A program made the translations under genes and the position numbers. Source: Roseburia hominis A2-183 (GTDB lineage Bacteria; Bacillota; Clostridia; Lachnospirales; Lachnospiraceae). Taken from it: DNA of 64,000 nucleotides. Numbering within the stretch: the stretch's first letter is position 1; the number at the start of each line of letters is the position of its first letter. Positions 11,219 through 19,834 of this stretch are shown here, piece after piece. The stretch covers positions 3,286,001-3,350,000 of the forward strand of contig NC_015977.1 of NCBI RefSeq assembly GCF_000225345.1, in the 5' to 3' direction. The notes beneath the pieces are model-generated. The model was not told the DNA's origin. It did no database searches and worked only from the letters and a program-made list of their open reading frames with translations.

Positions 11219-13807
11219 TTAATTTCCTGATAATCTTCCAAACGCATAAAAATGGCTCTGCCAATAGGACGAATTGATTGAAGCGTAACTGATTGGATCT
11301 CCGCAATGAATCATGACCCCGTTTCCGCAGTAAATCCCCACATGGCTGACTGGTACGCCCGAATTGTATGTACCTGTAAAAAAGATAATATCCCCAGCCT
11401 TTGCATCTGCCGCCGACACAGGCGTACACTGGTTATAAATGCCCTGTGCTGTGGTTCGTGGCAGGTTATGGACACCGCTGTTTGTAAATACCCAGCAGAC
11501 AAAACCGGAACAGTCAAAGCTGGTGGACGGACTGGAGCCTCCCCATACATAGGGATAGTCTAAATATCTCGCCGCTTCTTCCATAAGTGCCTGCACGGTT
11601 GCATCGTCATAGGAATCCGGCGGTATCACATTTCCTCCGCCGCTTCCGCTGCCCGGCGTTTCGCCATACAGCGTATCCGTGCCTGCTTCAAAATAAAAAA
11701 GAGGGTTATAATATTCCCCCTGATACAGACATTCGATATGTAAATGACTTCCGGTACTGCTTCCCGTATTCCCTGTTGTTCCGATCACATTTCCATGCGT
11801 CACGCTCTGTCCTGCCCGGACATTTAAGGTATCCATGTGGGCATATTTTGTGCAGTAGCCTTTTTCATCTTCAATCACTACATAATTTCCGTAATAGCTG
11901 TCATAAGTTGCGGTAGTTACTGTCCCGTCCATCGCCGCATATACGGTTGTTCCGGTAGGTACTGCAATATCTACGCCCCGATGTAACTGTTCCTGCCCTG
12001 TGACCGGATTGATACGCCAGCCATAATAACTGCTCACATAGTTGTACCAATATAAATCAAGGGGCTTATAAAACTGCTGTGTCAGCCCGTGGGTCTGGTT
12101 ATAAAAAGCATAGATTTCTCTCTGCTCCTCATTCATGCGTCCGGCAACTACTACGTTTAAATCTTTTGCTGTCAGGGTCACTTCCAGAATGGTTACGGTA
12201 TATTCCTCTTCCACTTCATACTCGTATTCCTCTTCTGTTGTTTCCCCCGTAACCGGGTCTGTTACCGTATGAGTGCCTGTTTTTGTTACCGTCCTTGTCC
12301 TCGTTTCCTCTGTAGGATTTAGTGTCAACTCATACATTTCATCAAACAGATATTCTATTTCTGCCTGTACCTCACTTGCAGTAAATTCCGTATGGACTGC
12401 CGACAGATAGCTGATCAGTGCAAATGGGTCATGCCCGATAGATGCCAGATTATAACGGTACTCATCATAATCCGGATAAGTGGTTTCTATGGCATCAATC
12501 TCTGCCTGCAATTCTTTTTCCAGTTCAGAAAAAGCTAAATCTGCCGCATCTATTTCTGCCGGAACGCTCATATAACTTCCTGCCAGCGTGGTACTGATTC
12601 CTCCGGCAAACATCGCCCCACAGGAAGATACTGCTGTCATAATCATCACAAGAAGCACCGAAAAGGCTCCTATGGCAAGCAGAAGCGAAACATTTTTTGA
12701 TGCAATCTCCTGTATCTTTCTGGCTGCCGCTGTAAAAAGATTCCCGGACTTCGCCGCTGTTTCCTTTGCGGCTTTCGCTGTCTGTCCCGCCCGTCTTGCT
12801 TTTGCATATTCCCGTTTGATACGCTGCTTTTGCAGTCTTTTCTGCAACTGCTTCTGAATGGTCTTTTCCTGCATTTCCGGATTTTCTTCCAAGAACTTCT
12901 GATAACGGAAATTGACCTCTTTCTGCATCTGCTTTTTCTCCAGCTTTGCAGCTTTCGCTCTCCGTCTTTCCGTTTTCCCTTTGTAATGCCCTTTGAAAAA
13001 GCGGTAAACATCTTCCCCGCTCTGCTCTGTCTTGTGGGCAGCCTCCACACCGGAATTTTCTTTCTCCACTTCGGCAACCTTACTGTGGGCAAAATTAGAA
13101 GATTCCATTCCCACCCTGCCAGCCGCTCTTTTTACCGGACTGTCCGGTTTGAATGGTTTCTCTTTTTTTACAGAAGTCAATACATACTTTGTTCTGCCCG
13201 TCTTTTCATCAAAAACACGCTCCAGAGAATACTCCGTTTTCTTTGGAATCTTCTTTCTTGCAGCTTCCGTCTTTTTTCTGGCTTTCTCCGCTTTCTTTTG
13301 CAGTCGGTCTAACTTTTTGCTTCCATGAAATTCCGGTTCTGCCTCTTCGGTAAAGGTAGTGTCCTTTGTCTGGAAATCCTGTTCAAAATCAAATTGCTTT
13401 ACTCGCTCCCGGCTCTTTATCTCCCGCCTTTGATACCTGCCCTTTTTCTGTGACGAATGATAGGTGTCCCTGTGGCGGTAGTCATCGCTGGCAATTTTTC
13501 TACCCTGCTCCTCTCCGGCTTCCTCCGTAAAAGTGCTGTCCGGCTGCATAAAATCGCTTTTAGACTTCTCTCCGGCTTCTGCTCCCTCGGACTTTTGGAC
13601 ATTCTGTCCAGAAGCATCTGCTTTCTGATACTTCTTTGTATTTTTCGACCTCTGGACATCGTGTCCAGAAGTGGTATCTGCATCTCTCGGCTGATATGCT
13701 GCGGATTTTTTACCTTTACCCTCGTTTGCTTTCTTTGGAATTTCTCCGGTAAAGGTTTTTTTCTCCTGTGCAAATGCAGCCGGTTTCTGTTTCTTTTTCT
13801 CCGCCAC
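11219..13807 (-). CDS. CD1108-type conjugation wall hydrolase: M23 endopeptidase plus NlpC/P60
   Basis: An 862-residue membrane-anchored, two-domain peptidoglycan hydrolase, presumed to open the wall for the mating channel. Residues 1-370 are a very basic, Lys/Glu-rich cytoplasmic part. A membrane helix lies near 372-395 (SLLLAIGAFSVLLVMIM). The M23 zinc peptidase has HRGVD near 610 and HLHIE near 690. The NlpC/P60 domain has the catalytic Cys in FDCSGFVCW near 766 and His in VSHVGIYCG near 820. The start codon is GTG at 13807, sharing a base with the virB4 stop (TAGTG), with AGGAGG nine bases upstream. Two ICE palindromes lie inside the basic part and encode SGHDVQ and SGQNVQ, near residues 49 and 68. 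Confidence 0.93.
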   Translation of the reverse strand: MAEKKKQKPAAFAQEKKTFTGEIPKKANEGKGKKSAAYQPRDADTTSGHDVQRSKNTKKYQKADASGQNVQKSEGAEAGEKSKSDFMQPDSTFTEEAGEEQGRKIASDDYRHRDTYHSSQKKGRYQRREIKSRERVKQFDFEQDFQTKDTTFTEEAEPEFHGSKKLDRLQKKAEKARKKTEAARKKIPKKTEYSLERVFDEKTGRTKYVLTSVKKEKPFKPDSPVKRAAGRVGMESSNFAHSKVAEVEKENSGVEAAHKTEQSGEDVYRFFKGHYKGKTERRRAKAAKLEKKQMQKEVNFRYQKFLEENPEMQEKTIQKQLQKRLQKQRIKREYAKARRAGQTAKAAKETAAKSGNLFTAAARKIQEIASKNVSLLLAIGAFSVLLVMIMTAVSSCGAMFAGGISTTLAGSYMSVPAEIDAADLAFSELEKELQAEIDAIETTYPDYDEYRYNLASIGHDPFALISYLSAVHTEFTASEVQAEIEYLFDEMYELTLNPTEETRTRTVTKTGTHTVTDPVTGETTEEEYEYEVEEEYTVTILEVTLTAKDLNVVVAGRMNEEQREIYAFYNQTHGLTQQFYKPLDLYWYNYVSSYYGWRINPVTGQEQLHRGVDIAVPTGTTVYAAMDGTVTTATYDSYYGNYVVIEDEKGYCTKYAHMDTLNVRAGQSVTHGNVIGTTGNTGSSTGSHLHIECLYQGEYYNPLFYFEAGTDTLYGETPGSGSGGGNVIPPDSYDDATVQALMEEAARYLDYPYVWGGSSPSTSFDCSGFVCWVFTNSGVHNLPRTTAQGIYNQCTPVSAADAKAGDIIFFTGTYNSGVPVSHVGIYCGNGVMIHCGDPISYASINSSYWQSHFYAFGRLSGN
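13596..13610. repeat. ICE palindrome copy 2 (inside the wall hydrolase gene)
   Basis: TGGACATTCTGTCCA, a variant centre (TTC). It encodes S-G-Q-N-V-Q-K in the basic N-terminal part, 43 bases from copy 3. Confidence 0.8.
13653..13667. repeat. ICE palindrome copy 3 (inside the wall hydrolase gene)
   Basis: TGGACATCGTGTCCA followed by GAAG; encodes S-G-H-D-V-Q-R. Confidence 0.85.
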
Positions 13808-16257
13808 TACTCATTTACCTCCTGCCTTACACTTTCCTCTGGTTTGGTATTCATAACCGCAAAGGTCTTGGTATCTACCGGATATTTATCTACGAACGGA
13901 ATAACCACGTTGTCAAACAGAATCAGTCCGCACCCCGGCTCGGAATTGGTTACATGGGCAAGCTGTTTTTCTGACAATCCCAGCTTATCTGCAAGGATTG
14001 CCTGATCCTTTGCATTTTGATTCAGGAGATATACAAAATCGGAATTGCCGAGGATTCCCTCGATTTCCTCCGACTTCAAAAAATCGCCTACGTTCTGCGT
14101 CAGCCCCGTAGGAATACCGCCCCACTTACGGAAACGCTTCCAGATTTCCACCGAATAGATAGCGGTCTGCTTCTCCTTCAGCAAAAGGTGGAACTCATCA
14201 CAATAATAGCGGGTGGCAATCTTACGCTCCCGGTTCTGCGATACCCTGTTCCAGACCGCATCCTGTACGATTAACATTCCAAGCTCTTTCAACTGGTTTC
14301 CCAAGTCCCTGATGTCAAAGCACATGATACGGTTCTGACTGTCTACATTCGTCCTGTGGTTAAAATAATTCTGCGAACCATGCACATATAGCACAAGGGA
14401 GTTTGCAATCCGTTCTGCCTTTTTGTTCTTATGCTCTAACAGGGCATTATACAAATCCTCAAGGATAGGCATATTCTCCGGTACGGGATTTTCAAAATAA
14501 GCATCGTAAATATGACGGATACATTCGTCAATGATACCTTTCTCATCATTTTCCAGACCGTTCTTTCCTCCGGCAATCAAGTCACACAGAGTAATGATAA
14601 AATCGGATTTCAGCTTTAAGGCTTCCTTATCCCCTTTATGGGAAAGCTGAATGTCCATCGGATTTAAATAATCTTTGGAATTGGTTGCCAGCCTTACCAC
14701 CTGTCCGTGCAATGCTCCCACAAGGGCAAAATACTCGCCCTCCGGATCGCAGACCACAATATCGTCCTTTGTCATCAGGAAACAGGAAAGAATCTCACGC
14801 TTTGCACTAAAAGACTTACCACTTCCCGGTGTACCAAGAATCACACCGTTTGGTGTACGAAGCCGTTTCCGGTCTGCCATAATCATGTTGTTGGAAAGGG
14901 CATTTAAACCATAATAAATAGCCGGAGCTGGCATAAATAATTCCTGCGTACAGAACGGTACTAAGATAGCGGTACTCTTTGTTGTCAAATCCCGTTCAAT
15001 TCCCGTATCGTTGCACCCGATTGGTGCCGATGCCATCAGTCCCTGCTCCTGTAAATACTGCATACATCTGAGGTTGCAGTTCGCCTGTTGGATAATGCCG
15101 GATACCCTCTGCGTGATATTTTCCAGTTCCCGCTTGTTTCTGCCATAGCAGGTCAGAAGAAATGTCATCTTTACCATTTTCTGATTGCTGCTGTTTAAAT
15201 CGTCCAAAAGGTCAAGGGTATCTTTTTCATAAGTGATAATGTCCGTTGGAAGAATGTCCATGTCATAACCTGACCTTACCGCCTTTTTCTGCTCTTCAAT
15301 CTTCATCTTCTGAATATTCGTCAAAGCACCTTTTAGCATCTTAATCGCCTTGACCGGATCCATTGTCTGCATATGCATGGTAATAGTCAGGTTCGCATCC
15401 AGATCAAGAAGCTTTTTCAACAACTCATCATCAAACTTCGGGGCAATAATATCCAGATAATGCACACTGCCATACATTTTTCCCGCCTTAAAACGACTCG
15501 GATAGCGAAAATCAAATCCCGGCGGAGCGATGTAATCTTTCACACTTTTTCCCGACTCCGCCAGTTCCTTAAAAGAAAAACGGAAAGGCTCCATAGTATC
15601 CTGGTTAAAATACTCATGCAGGATACGCAGACGTTCCTTTCCGTCAAGGCTCTTAGCGTGTGTGCCCAGATTAGTCAAATTTTTAATCACATCTGCTTCA
15701 ATGCTGACAAGTTTTGCCCTTGCCTCCTTAAAGCCTTTACTCTCAATTCCAAAAATCAGATACTTTGATTTGATAATACCGTTATTTCCCTTTGCAGCCT
15801 GTTTCTTTAACATCTGCGTGTATTCCTCACGAATATCATCAAAATCATCTGCCTGCAATGGAATGTCAAACTGGTCAATTAAGGTCTGCTCGTTAACCTG
15901 TCGGTTGAACAGGAACAGCTCAAATTTAATAGACGGGTCAAAATAATTGATAAGCCTGCTGTATTCCTCCAGTATTTCCCCCTTATCCTCGATTTCCAGC
16001 AGGTCATAATTTATATCGTAAAACTCCACCATTTTCGTATAAAAGCCAGAAGTGACCTGACAGATACCGTCCCGGTACATCTTCTGAAAGGTAATGGTCT
16101 TCTGTGCTGTGGTGGGCTTTTCTGCGTTTTTATTCGTTCCGGCAAGCATGTGTTTTAACTCCGCAAGCCTTCTCCGCTCCACAAAGGTCAGCCCCGGCTT
16201 CGTTTTTCCTTTTTTCTTATGTCTGTCCGGCTTTTCTGCCGCCTGCTTTTTCTTCAA
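13807..16257 (-). CDS. VirB4-like conjugation ATPase (CD1110 family)
   Basis: An 816-residue ATPase that would power assembly of, or transport through, the type IV secretion channel at the membrane. Walker A is GTPGSGKSFSAKRE near residue 476 and Walker B is YYCDEFHLLL near 689. The N-terminal half is the usual alpha/beta VirB4 lead region. The start codon is TTG at 16257, with GAGGAGGTG about eight bases upstream, inside the end of the PrgI gene (41-base overlap). The gene ends at the GTG start of the wall hydrolase. Length and motifs are complete. Confidence 0.95.
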   Translation of the reverse strand: MKKKQAAEKPDRHKKKGKTKPGLTFVERRRLAELKHMLAGTNKNAEKPTTAQKTITFQKMYRDGICQVTSGFYTKMVEFYDINYDLLEIEDKGEILEEYSRLINYFDPSIKFELFLFNRQVNEQTLIDQFDIPLQADDFDDIREEYTQMLKKQAAKGNNGIIKSKYLIFGIESKGFKEARAKLVSIEADVIKNLTNLGTHAKSLDGKERLRILHEYFNQDTMEPFRFSFKELAESGKSVKDYIAPPGFDFRYPSRFKAGKMYGSVHYLDIIAPKFDDELLKKLLDLDANLTITMHMQTMDPVKAIKMLKGALTNIQKMKIEEQKKAVRSGYDMDILPTDIITYEKDTLDLLDDLNSSNQKMVKMTFLLTCYGRNKRELENITQRVSGIIQQANCNLRCMQYLQEQGLMASAPIGCNDTGIERDLTTKSTAILVPFCTQELFMPAPAIYYGLNALSNNMIMADRKRLRTPNGVILGTPGSGKSFSAKREILSCFLMTKDDIVVCDPEGEYFALVGALHGQVVRLATNSKDYLNPMDIQLSHKGDKEALKLKSDFIITLCDLIAGGKNGLENDEKGIIDECIRHIYDAYFENPVPENMPILEDLYNALLEHKNKKAERIANSLVLYVHGSQNYFNHRTNVDSQNRIMCFDIRDLGNQLKELGMLIVQDAVWNRVSQNRERKIATRYYCDEFHLLLKEKQTAIYSVEIWKRFRKWGGIPTGLTQNVGDFLKSEEIEGILGNSDFVYLLNQNAKDQAILADKLGLSEKQLAHVTNSEPGCGLILFDNVVIPFVDKYPVDTKTFAVMNTKPEESVRQEVNE

Positions 16258-16612
16258 GTTTACGCACCTCCTCTTTTATACGCTCTGTTTCTTCTAATCT
16301 TCTGTAAATATTTTCTGATTTGTAGGGACGAATCCCCGGTGTGAGGAATTTCTGCCTTATCATAAAATACAGAATCTTCTCTGCCGGAAATCCGTCCTTC
16401 TCATACATTGCCAGAAAGAAAAAAGGCAGCATGACCGCTACCATCAAAAGTGCCGATGCCTGTGTGCCGATAAACCCTTTTGTAAAAATGTAAAAGGGAA
16501 TCCCTACCGCACCTGCACCGCTGAAGCAAATAAGCTGGCGTTTCGTCAGATTTAACGCTACTTTTGTCTTTATGCCGCTTAAATTCTTTGGCACTGCTAC
16601 GGATATTGCCAT
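16217..16612 (-). CDS. PrgI family membrane protein
   Basis: A 131-residue protein with two adjacent membrane helices (residues about 28-45 and 50-70: LICFSGAGAVGIPFYIF, SALLMVAVMLPFFFLAM) and a charged C-terminal tail. PrgI-type proteins act with VirB4 as the VirB3-like part of Gram-positive conjugation channels, and here virB4 follows directly and overlaps by 41 bases. The N-terminus MAISVAVPKNLSGIKTK is typical of the family. The gene begins 64 bases after the TrbL-like gene ends. Confidence 0.9.
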   Translation of the reverse strand: MAISVAVPKNLSGIKTKVALNLTKRQLICFSGAGAVGIPFYIFTKGFIGTQASALLMVAVMLPFFFLAMYEKDGFPAEKILYFMIRQKFLTPGIRPYKSENIYRRLEETERIKEEVRKLEEKAGGRKAGQT

Positions 16613-16675
16613 AACATCACAGCCGGAGCTGATACTGCAAGCCCCGGCTGTTCCCTCCTTTCTTTGAAATGTGTT

Positions 16676-17548
16676 CTAATGAGCATTCCAGATTGATTTC
16701 GCAAGGGAACCTGTCTTGAACAGGCTGAAACACAGAACAACGGTATAAGCTGCCACCGACCACAGTGCTGTGTGCAGATTGTCCGCAACCGCAATGCCGG
16801 ATACCAGCACCGCATAGATTGCCACGCATACCATAATGAAAAATCCCTGAAACGCCAGTGAACACAGTCCCTTGATATAATTGTTGCCGATACCGCCCCA
16901 TTCCCGGTTACTGAATGTGGCAAAGGGAACCGGAGCTACTGAAATATAAAGGTAGATTTCAATCATTCTCCCGAAAAGCATGACGGTAATAAGCAGGGAG
17001 ATGATTTTCATACATAAGCTGACAATCATAGTTTCGATACCAAGCCCGATCAGCTCGCCGATGCCCATTGTATCAATCTGACTGTCAAACATGGTTTTTA
17101 GGGTATCCGTCACATCAATGGTAGTGGAACCCGAAACAATACCGCCTGCTCTGGTCACGATATGGTTTCCCACATCAAAAATCGCCATTGTGATGTCAAA
17201 GGTGTAGCTGAGAAGCAGCACAGCGATACAGGCTTTGATAAGGTAACGGAAAAAGAACTCGCTTCCTACTTCATGCATATTGTTCTTATCCATGACCATT
17301 GTAATCAGCTCATAGCAGAGTATCGCACTGATGATCATGCCCGCTATGGGTATCATCACATTTTCCGAAAGGTTCTCTATCATAGAAAACACTCCGCTGT
17401 TCCATGAACTGGGTGTCCTGCCGACTTCCCCTGCGATTGTTCCGACCTTATCATTCACATCTGTAAACATCGTAGTAAGGTTGTCCATGACCCACCCTTG
17501 CAGTATTTCCTTTATAAATTCAGTTATCTTGTCGAGAATCGCTCCCAT
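16676..17548 (-). CDS. TrbL/VirB6-like polytopic channel protein
   Basis: A 290-residue membrane protein with about six hydrophobic segments (for example VMIPIAGMIISAILCYELI, ACIAVLLLSYTFDITMAIF, FQGFFIMVCVAIYAVLVSG) and an amphipathic N-terminus (MGAILDKITEFIKEIL). Its size, topology and place between maff2 and prgI match the VirB6/TrbL-like component of Tn1549-like conjugation systems. It begins three bases after the maff2 stop, so it would normally be co-transcribed with maff2. Because maff2 is now split by element B, transcripts from the virD4 side must cross the whole element to reach this gene, unless a promoter in the element serves it. Confidence 0.88.
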   Translation of the reverse strand: MGAILDKITEFIKEILQGWVMDNLTTMFTDVNDKVGTIAGEVGRTPSSWNSGVFSMIENLSENVMIPIAGMIISAILCYELITMVMDKNNMHEVGSEFFFRYLIKACIAVLLLSYTFDITMAIFDVGNHIVTRAGGIVSGSTTIDVTDTLKTMFDSQIDTMGIGELIGLGIETMIVSLCMKIISLLITVMLFGRMIEIYLYISVAPVPFATFSNREWGGIGNNYIKGLCSLAFQGFFIMVCVAIYAVLVSGIAVADNLHTALWSVAAYTVVLCFSLFKTGSLAKSIWNAH

Positions 17549-17551
17549 GAC

Positions 17552-17626
17552 TTAGGAAAACAGGCTTGTAAGCTGCGGAATTACCGTCTGTGCCACAATT
17601 ACAATACCGCCACCCGCCATGAGCTG
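17552..17626 (-). pseudogene. maff2: Maff2 family protein, C-terminal fragment
   Basis: Reading leftward, the bases encode QLMAGGGIVIVAQTVIPQLTSLFS and a stop, the end of the small Maff2 membrane protein. The matching N-terminal part lies at 28019-28177. Removing element B at the shared 11-bp sequence rebuilds one frame (GVKQLMAGGGIVIV). An in-frame ATG inside the element at 17632 could give a 26-residue peptide, but no ribosome site was seen. Maff2 proteins are conserved small proteins of conjugative elements, usually next to the VirB6-like gene. Confidence 0.88.
17616..17626. repeat. Element B attachment site, left copy
   Basis: GCCATGAGCTG, identical to 28026-28036. It is the only sequence shared by the two junctions. 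On the maff2 strand it reads CAGCTCATGGC (codons for Q-L-M-A). Serine recombinases exchange at a 2-bp core within such a match; the core itself cannot be told from the sequence. Confidence 0.85.
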
Positions 17627-17705
17627 TTTCATACCAAAATAGGTGTAAAACTCTGCTCGATGGCGGGCGGCGGCGTGTCAAGAAATTTATGGAATTTTTT
17701 TAGAA

Positions 17706-17742
17706 CCGCCCCGGCGGGAACAGGTCAGGCCGTGACCTGTTC
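17706..17742 (-). terminator. Hairpins ending the element B recombinase gene
   Basis: A perfect 10-bp stem (GAACAGGTCA, 17718-17727, with TGACCTGTTC, 17733-17742) overlaps the recombinase stop. A short GC-rich hairpin at 17706-17717 follows, and then an A/T-rich run with seven A residues on the minus strand. It probably ends the recombinase transcript, although the U-tract is poor. Confidence 0.5.
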
Positions 17743-19389
17743 CACCTCCGGGATGGGTTTGAGATTAAAATGAATTTCAATAGAAATGTGTCGTGTCTTA
17801 TCGCTGTCGATGTGTTCATGGACAACGATTTCTTTAATCAGACGGTTGAGGGTGGCAGCGTCCAGCTCCGTGATGTCGGCGTATTCCTGAATGGCGTCCA
17901 CCCATTGCTTGGCGTCCACGGCAAGGCGGATTTCATCAGCCAGCTTCCTGCGCCCCTGTTCAACCCGTTCCTTTAGTTCAGCCTGTTCCTTCTGCGTCTT
18001 ATCCAGCATGAGATTGAAGTTTGCTTCGCTGATACGTCCGGCAACCATGTCCTCATAGAGCCGCAGCACCATTTTTTCCAGTACCTCAATCCGTTCCTCG
18101 TGCTTCGTCAGGGAACGCTCCAACGCTTCCCGCTGGCCTTTCTGCTCGGCTTCACAGGTGTTGGTAAGCCGTCCGGCAACAGCTTCCCCGTCCATCAGGG
18201 CGGCCTTCGCACATTCCCGGATTTTGTTCAGCACAAGGCGGTAAAGGGTTTCGTACTCCACACGGTGCTGGGTACAGTGCTGTTTCCCATAGGCATTATA
18301 GGTCTTACAGGAATAAATCTGCTTCGGGTGCTTGTCGTTGGTGTAGCGGATAGTCAGTGATTTCCCACACTCGCCACATTTGAGAAGCCCCGCAAACAGG
18401 CTGATTTCCCCGGTCTGGCGGGAACGCTGCCGGGATTTCAGCTTGTCCTGCACGATGTCAAAGCTCTTGCGGTCAACAATCGGCTCATGCCGTTCCTCCA
18501 CCACAATCCAGTCCTGCGGCTTTTTTTCCCCGATGGTGCCGATTTTGAAGCGGTAGTCCTTCTTCTGGGAAGCGATAGCCCCGGTATAGACGGGATTCAT
18601 CAGGATGTCCTTGATTACCGAAAAATCCCACATATACCGCCCGTTTACCGGGTCTTTCTTTTCCCATTTAGTGCGGACATTGCGGAAGCCCCGTTCCCGG
18701 TTCCACCATGTAGGGCAAGGCACCTTCTGTTCTTCCAGCCTGCGCCGGATAAAGTTCGGGCCGTGTCCTTCCAGCGCCCAGCGGAAGATTTGCCGGACAA
18801 TGGGGGCGGTTTCCTCGTCCACCAGCAGATGGTTTTTGTCCTCCGGGTCTTTCTGATACCCGAAAGGGGCGATACAGCCGGTAAACTGGCCTTGCTGGGC
18901 TTTCAGAAGGTAAGAGGAATGTACCTTCTTGGAAATATCCTTGCTGTACATCTCGTTGAGGATGTTCTTGAACGGCGCAATGTCGTTATTCTCCCGCATG
19001 GTGTCGATACCGTCATTCATGGCGATATAGCGGACGCCGTGGCGGGGAAAGAAGTCCTCAATGAGTGTGCCGGTCTGCAAATAATTTCTGCCCAACCTCG
19101 ATAAATCTTTCGTTATGACAAGGTTTATCTGCCTGCGCTCGATGGCTTTGAGCATCCGTTTCAGGTCGGGGCGCTCCATGTTCAGCCCCGTGTAGCCATC
19201 GTCCTGATAGACTGCCACAACCTCCCATCCCTGCTTTTCGCAGTATTTTTCCAGCATATCCCGCTGGTTGGCAATACTGGCGCTCTCCCCGTCAAGGTCA
19301 TCGTCTTTGGAAAGCCTGCAATAGATGGCTGCCCGGAAGCTGCCTGCCAGTATTGCGTCCATGTCTGTATATTCATATCCGTTCATCAT
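17725..19389 (-). CDS. Large serine recombinase of element B (TnpX-like)
   Basis: A 554-residue site-specific recombinase that would excise and insert element B. The catalytic serine is S27 in YCRLSKDDD. The resolvase domain runs to about 160 (TKDLSRLGRNYLQTG). A recombinase domain follows (HGPNFIRRRLEEQKVPCPTWW), then a zinc ribbon (CGECGKSLTIRY and C-T-Y-N-A-Y-G-K-Q-H-C). A coiled-coil C-terminus (LTKHEERIEVLEKMV) ends the protein. The start ATG-ATG at 19389 has no clear ribosome site and lies six bases after the stop of the upstream small gene, suggesting translational coupling. It is shorter than TnpX of Tn4451 (about 700 residues) but complete in its motifs. It sits at the left end of the element, about 100 bases from the junction. 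Confidence 0.95.
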   Translation of the reverse strand: MMNGYEYTDMDAILAGSFRAAIYCRLSKDDDLDGESASIANQRDMLEKYCEKQGWEVVAVYQDDGYTGLNMERPDLKRMLKAIERRQINLVITKDLSRLGRNYLQTGTLIEDFFPRHGVRYIAMNDGIDTMRENNDIAPFKNILNEMYSKDISKKVHSSYLLKAQQGQFTGCIAPFGYQKDPEDKNHLLVDEETAPIVRQIFRWALEGHGPNFIRRRLEEQKVPCPTWWNRERGFRNVRTKWEKKDPVNGRYMWDFSVIKDILMNPVYTGAIASQKKDYRFKIGTIGEKKPQDWIVVEERHEPIVDRKSFDIVQDKLKSRQRSRQTGEISLFAGLLKCGECGKSLTIRYTNDKHPKQIYSCKTYNAYGKQHCTQHRVEYETLYRLVLNKIRECAKAALMDGEAVAGRLTNTCEAEQKGQREALERSLTKHEERIEVLEKMVLRLYEDMVAGRISEANFNLMLDKTQKEQAELKERVEQGRRKLADEIRLAVDAKQWVDAIQEYADITELDAATLNRLIKEIVVHEHIDSDKTRHISIEIHFNLKPIPEVEQVTA

Positions 19390-19395
19390 AACCGT

Positions 19396-19593
19396 TTACC
19401 CGCACAATCCAGACGGAACACGGTTCTTCTGAACCTCATCCTTATTATACTCTAAATCTTGTGTTTTCGCAAGATTTTCTTTGCTGGTATTCTGCCCATA
19501 TTTTTGGGCAATCAGGCTCACAAAGACGTCTGTGGCGTCCAGTTCGCCGTCAAAAACTGTGGTAACATGAATCTCTGTTTTCGTTTTTGCCAT
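19396..19593 (-). CDS. Small conserved protein upstream of the element B recombinase
   Basis: A 65-residue protein (MAKTKTEIHVTTVFDGELDATDVFVSLIAQKYG) ending six bases before the recombinase start. GAGGATAACTGCCT precedes the ATG. Its position is that of the short genes found next to recombinases in Tn4451-like elements, and it may help control or assist excision. I do not recognise a named family; it is not the TnpW seen in element A. Confidence 0.6.
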   Translation of the reverse strand: MAKTKTEIHVTTVFDGELDATDVFVSLIAQKYGQNTSKENLAKTQDLEYNKDEVQKNRVPSGLCG

Positions 19594-19638
19594 AGGCAGT
19601 TATCCTCCATAATAGAATAAGCCAGACAAGGAGAAGGT

Positions 19639-19822
19639 CGGCAACGAAGTCCGGCAACGGGCTTCAAAAAACCTGAAAACTATCTCTGTCTGGCAGTTTG
19701 GCTCTTATTTTTATTTTCTTTTATTTTTCTGTTGTTTTGGTTGCTGATAAGGGGAAAAGCCCGCAGTTACGGGGGGTTCCCGGCAACCGGCTCGGCAACG
19801 GGAGTGCAACAGGGTCGGCAAC
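19639..19822. repeat. Five CGGCAAC repeats between recombinase operon and vapE
   Basis: CGGCAAC occurs at 19639, 19652, 19781, 19793 and 19816 on the plus strand (GTTGCCG on the minus strand), as two clusters inside the otherwise gene-free 19594-19834 interval. Clustered short repeats next to a helicase and a primase gene suggest an origin or initiator-binding site for the element. An A/T-rich stretch (19707-19740) lies between the clusters, as in many origins. Function is inferred. Confidence 0.5.
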
Positions 19823-19834
19823 CGGCTGCATTTT

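Noticed and set aside
13457..14005. Plus-strand frame of 182 codons with hydrophobic runs
   Set aside because: It is the antisense of the Lys/Glu-rich region of the wall hydrolase; Lys and Glu codons read as Phe and Leu/Ser on the other strand.
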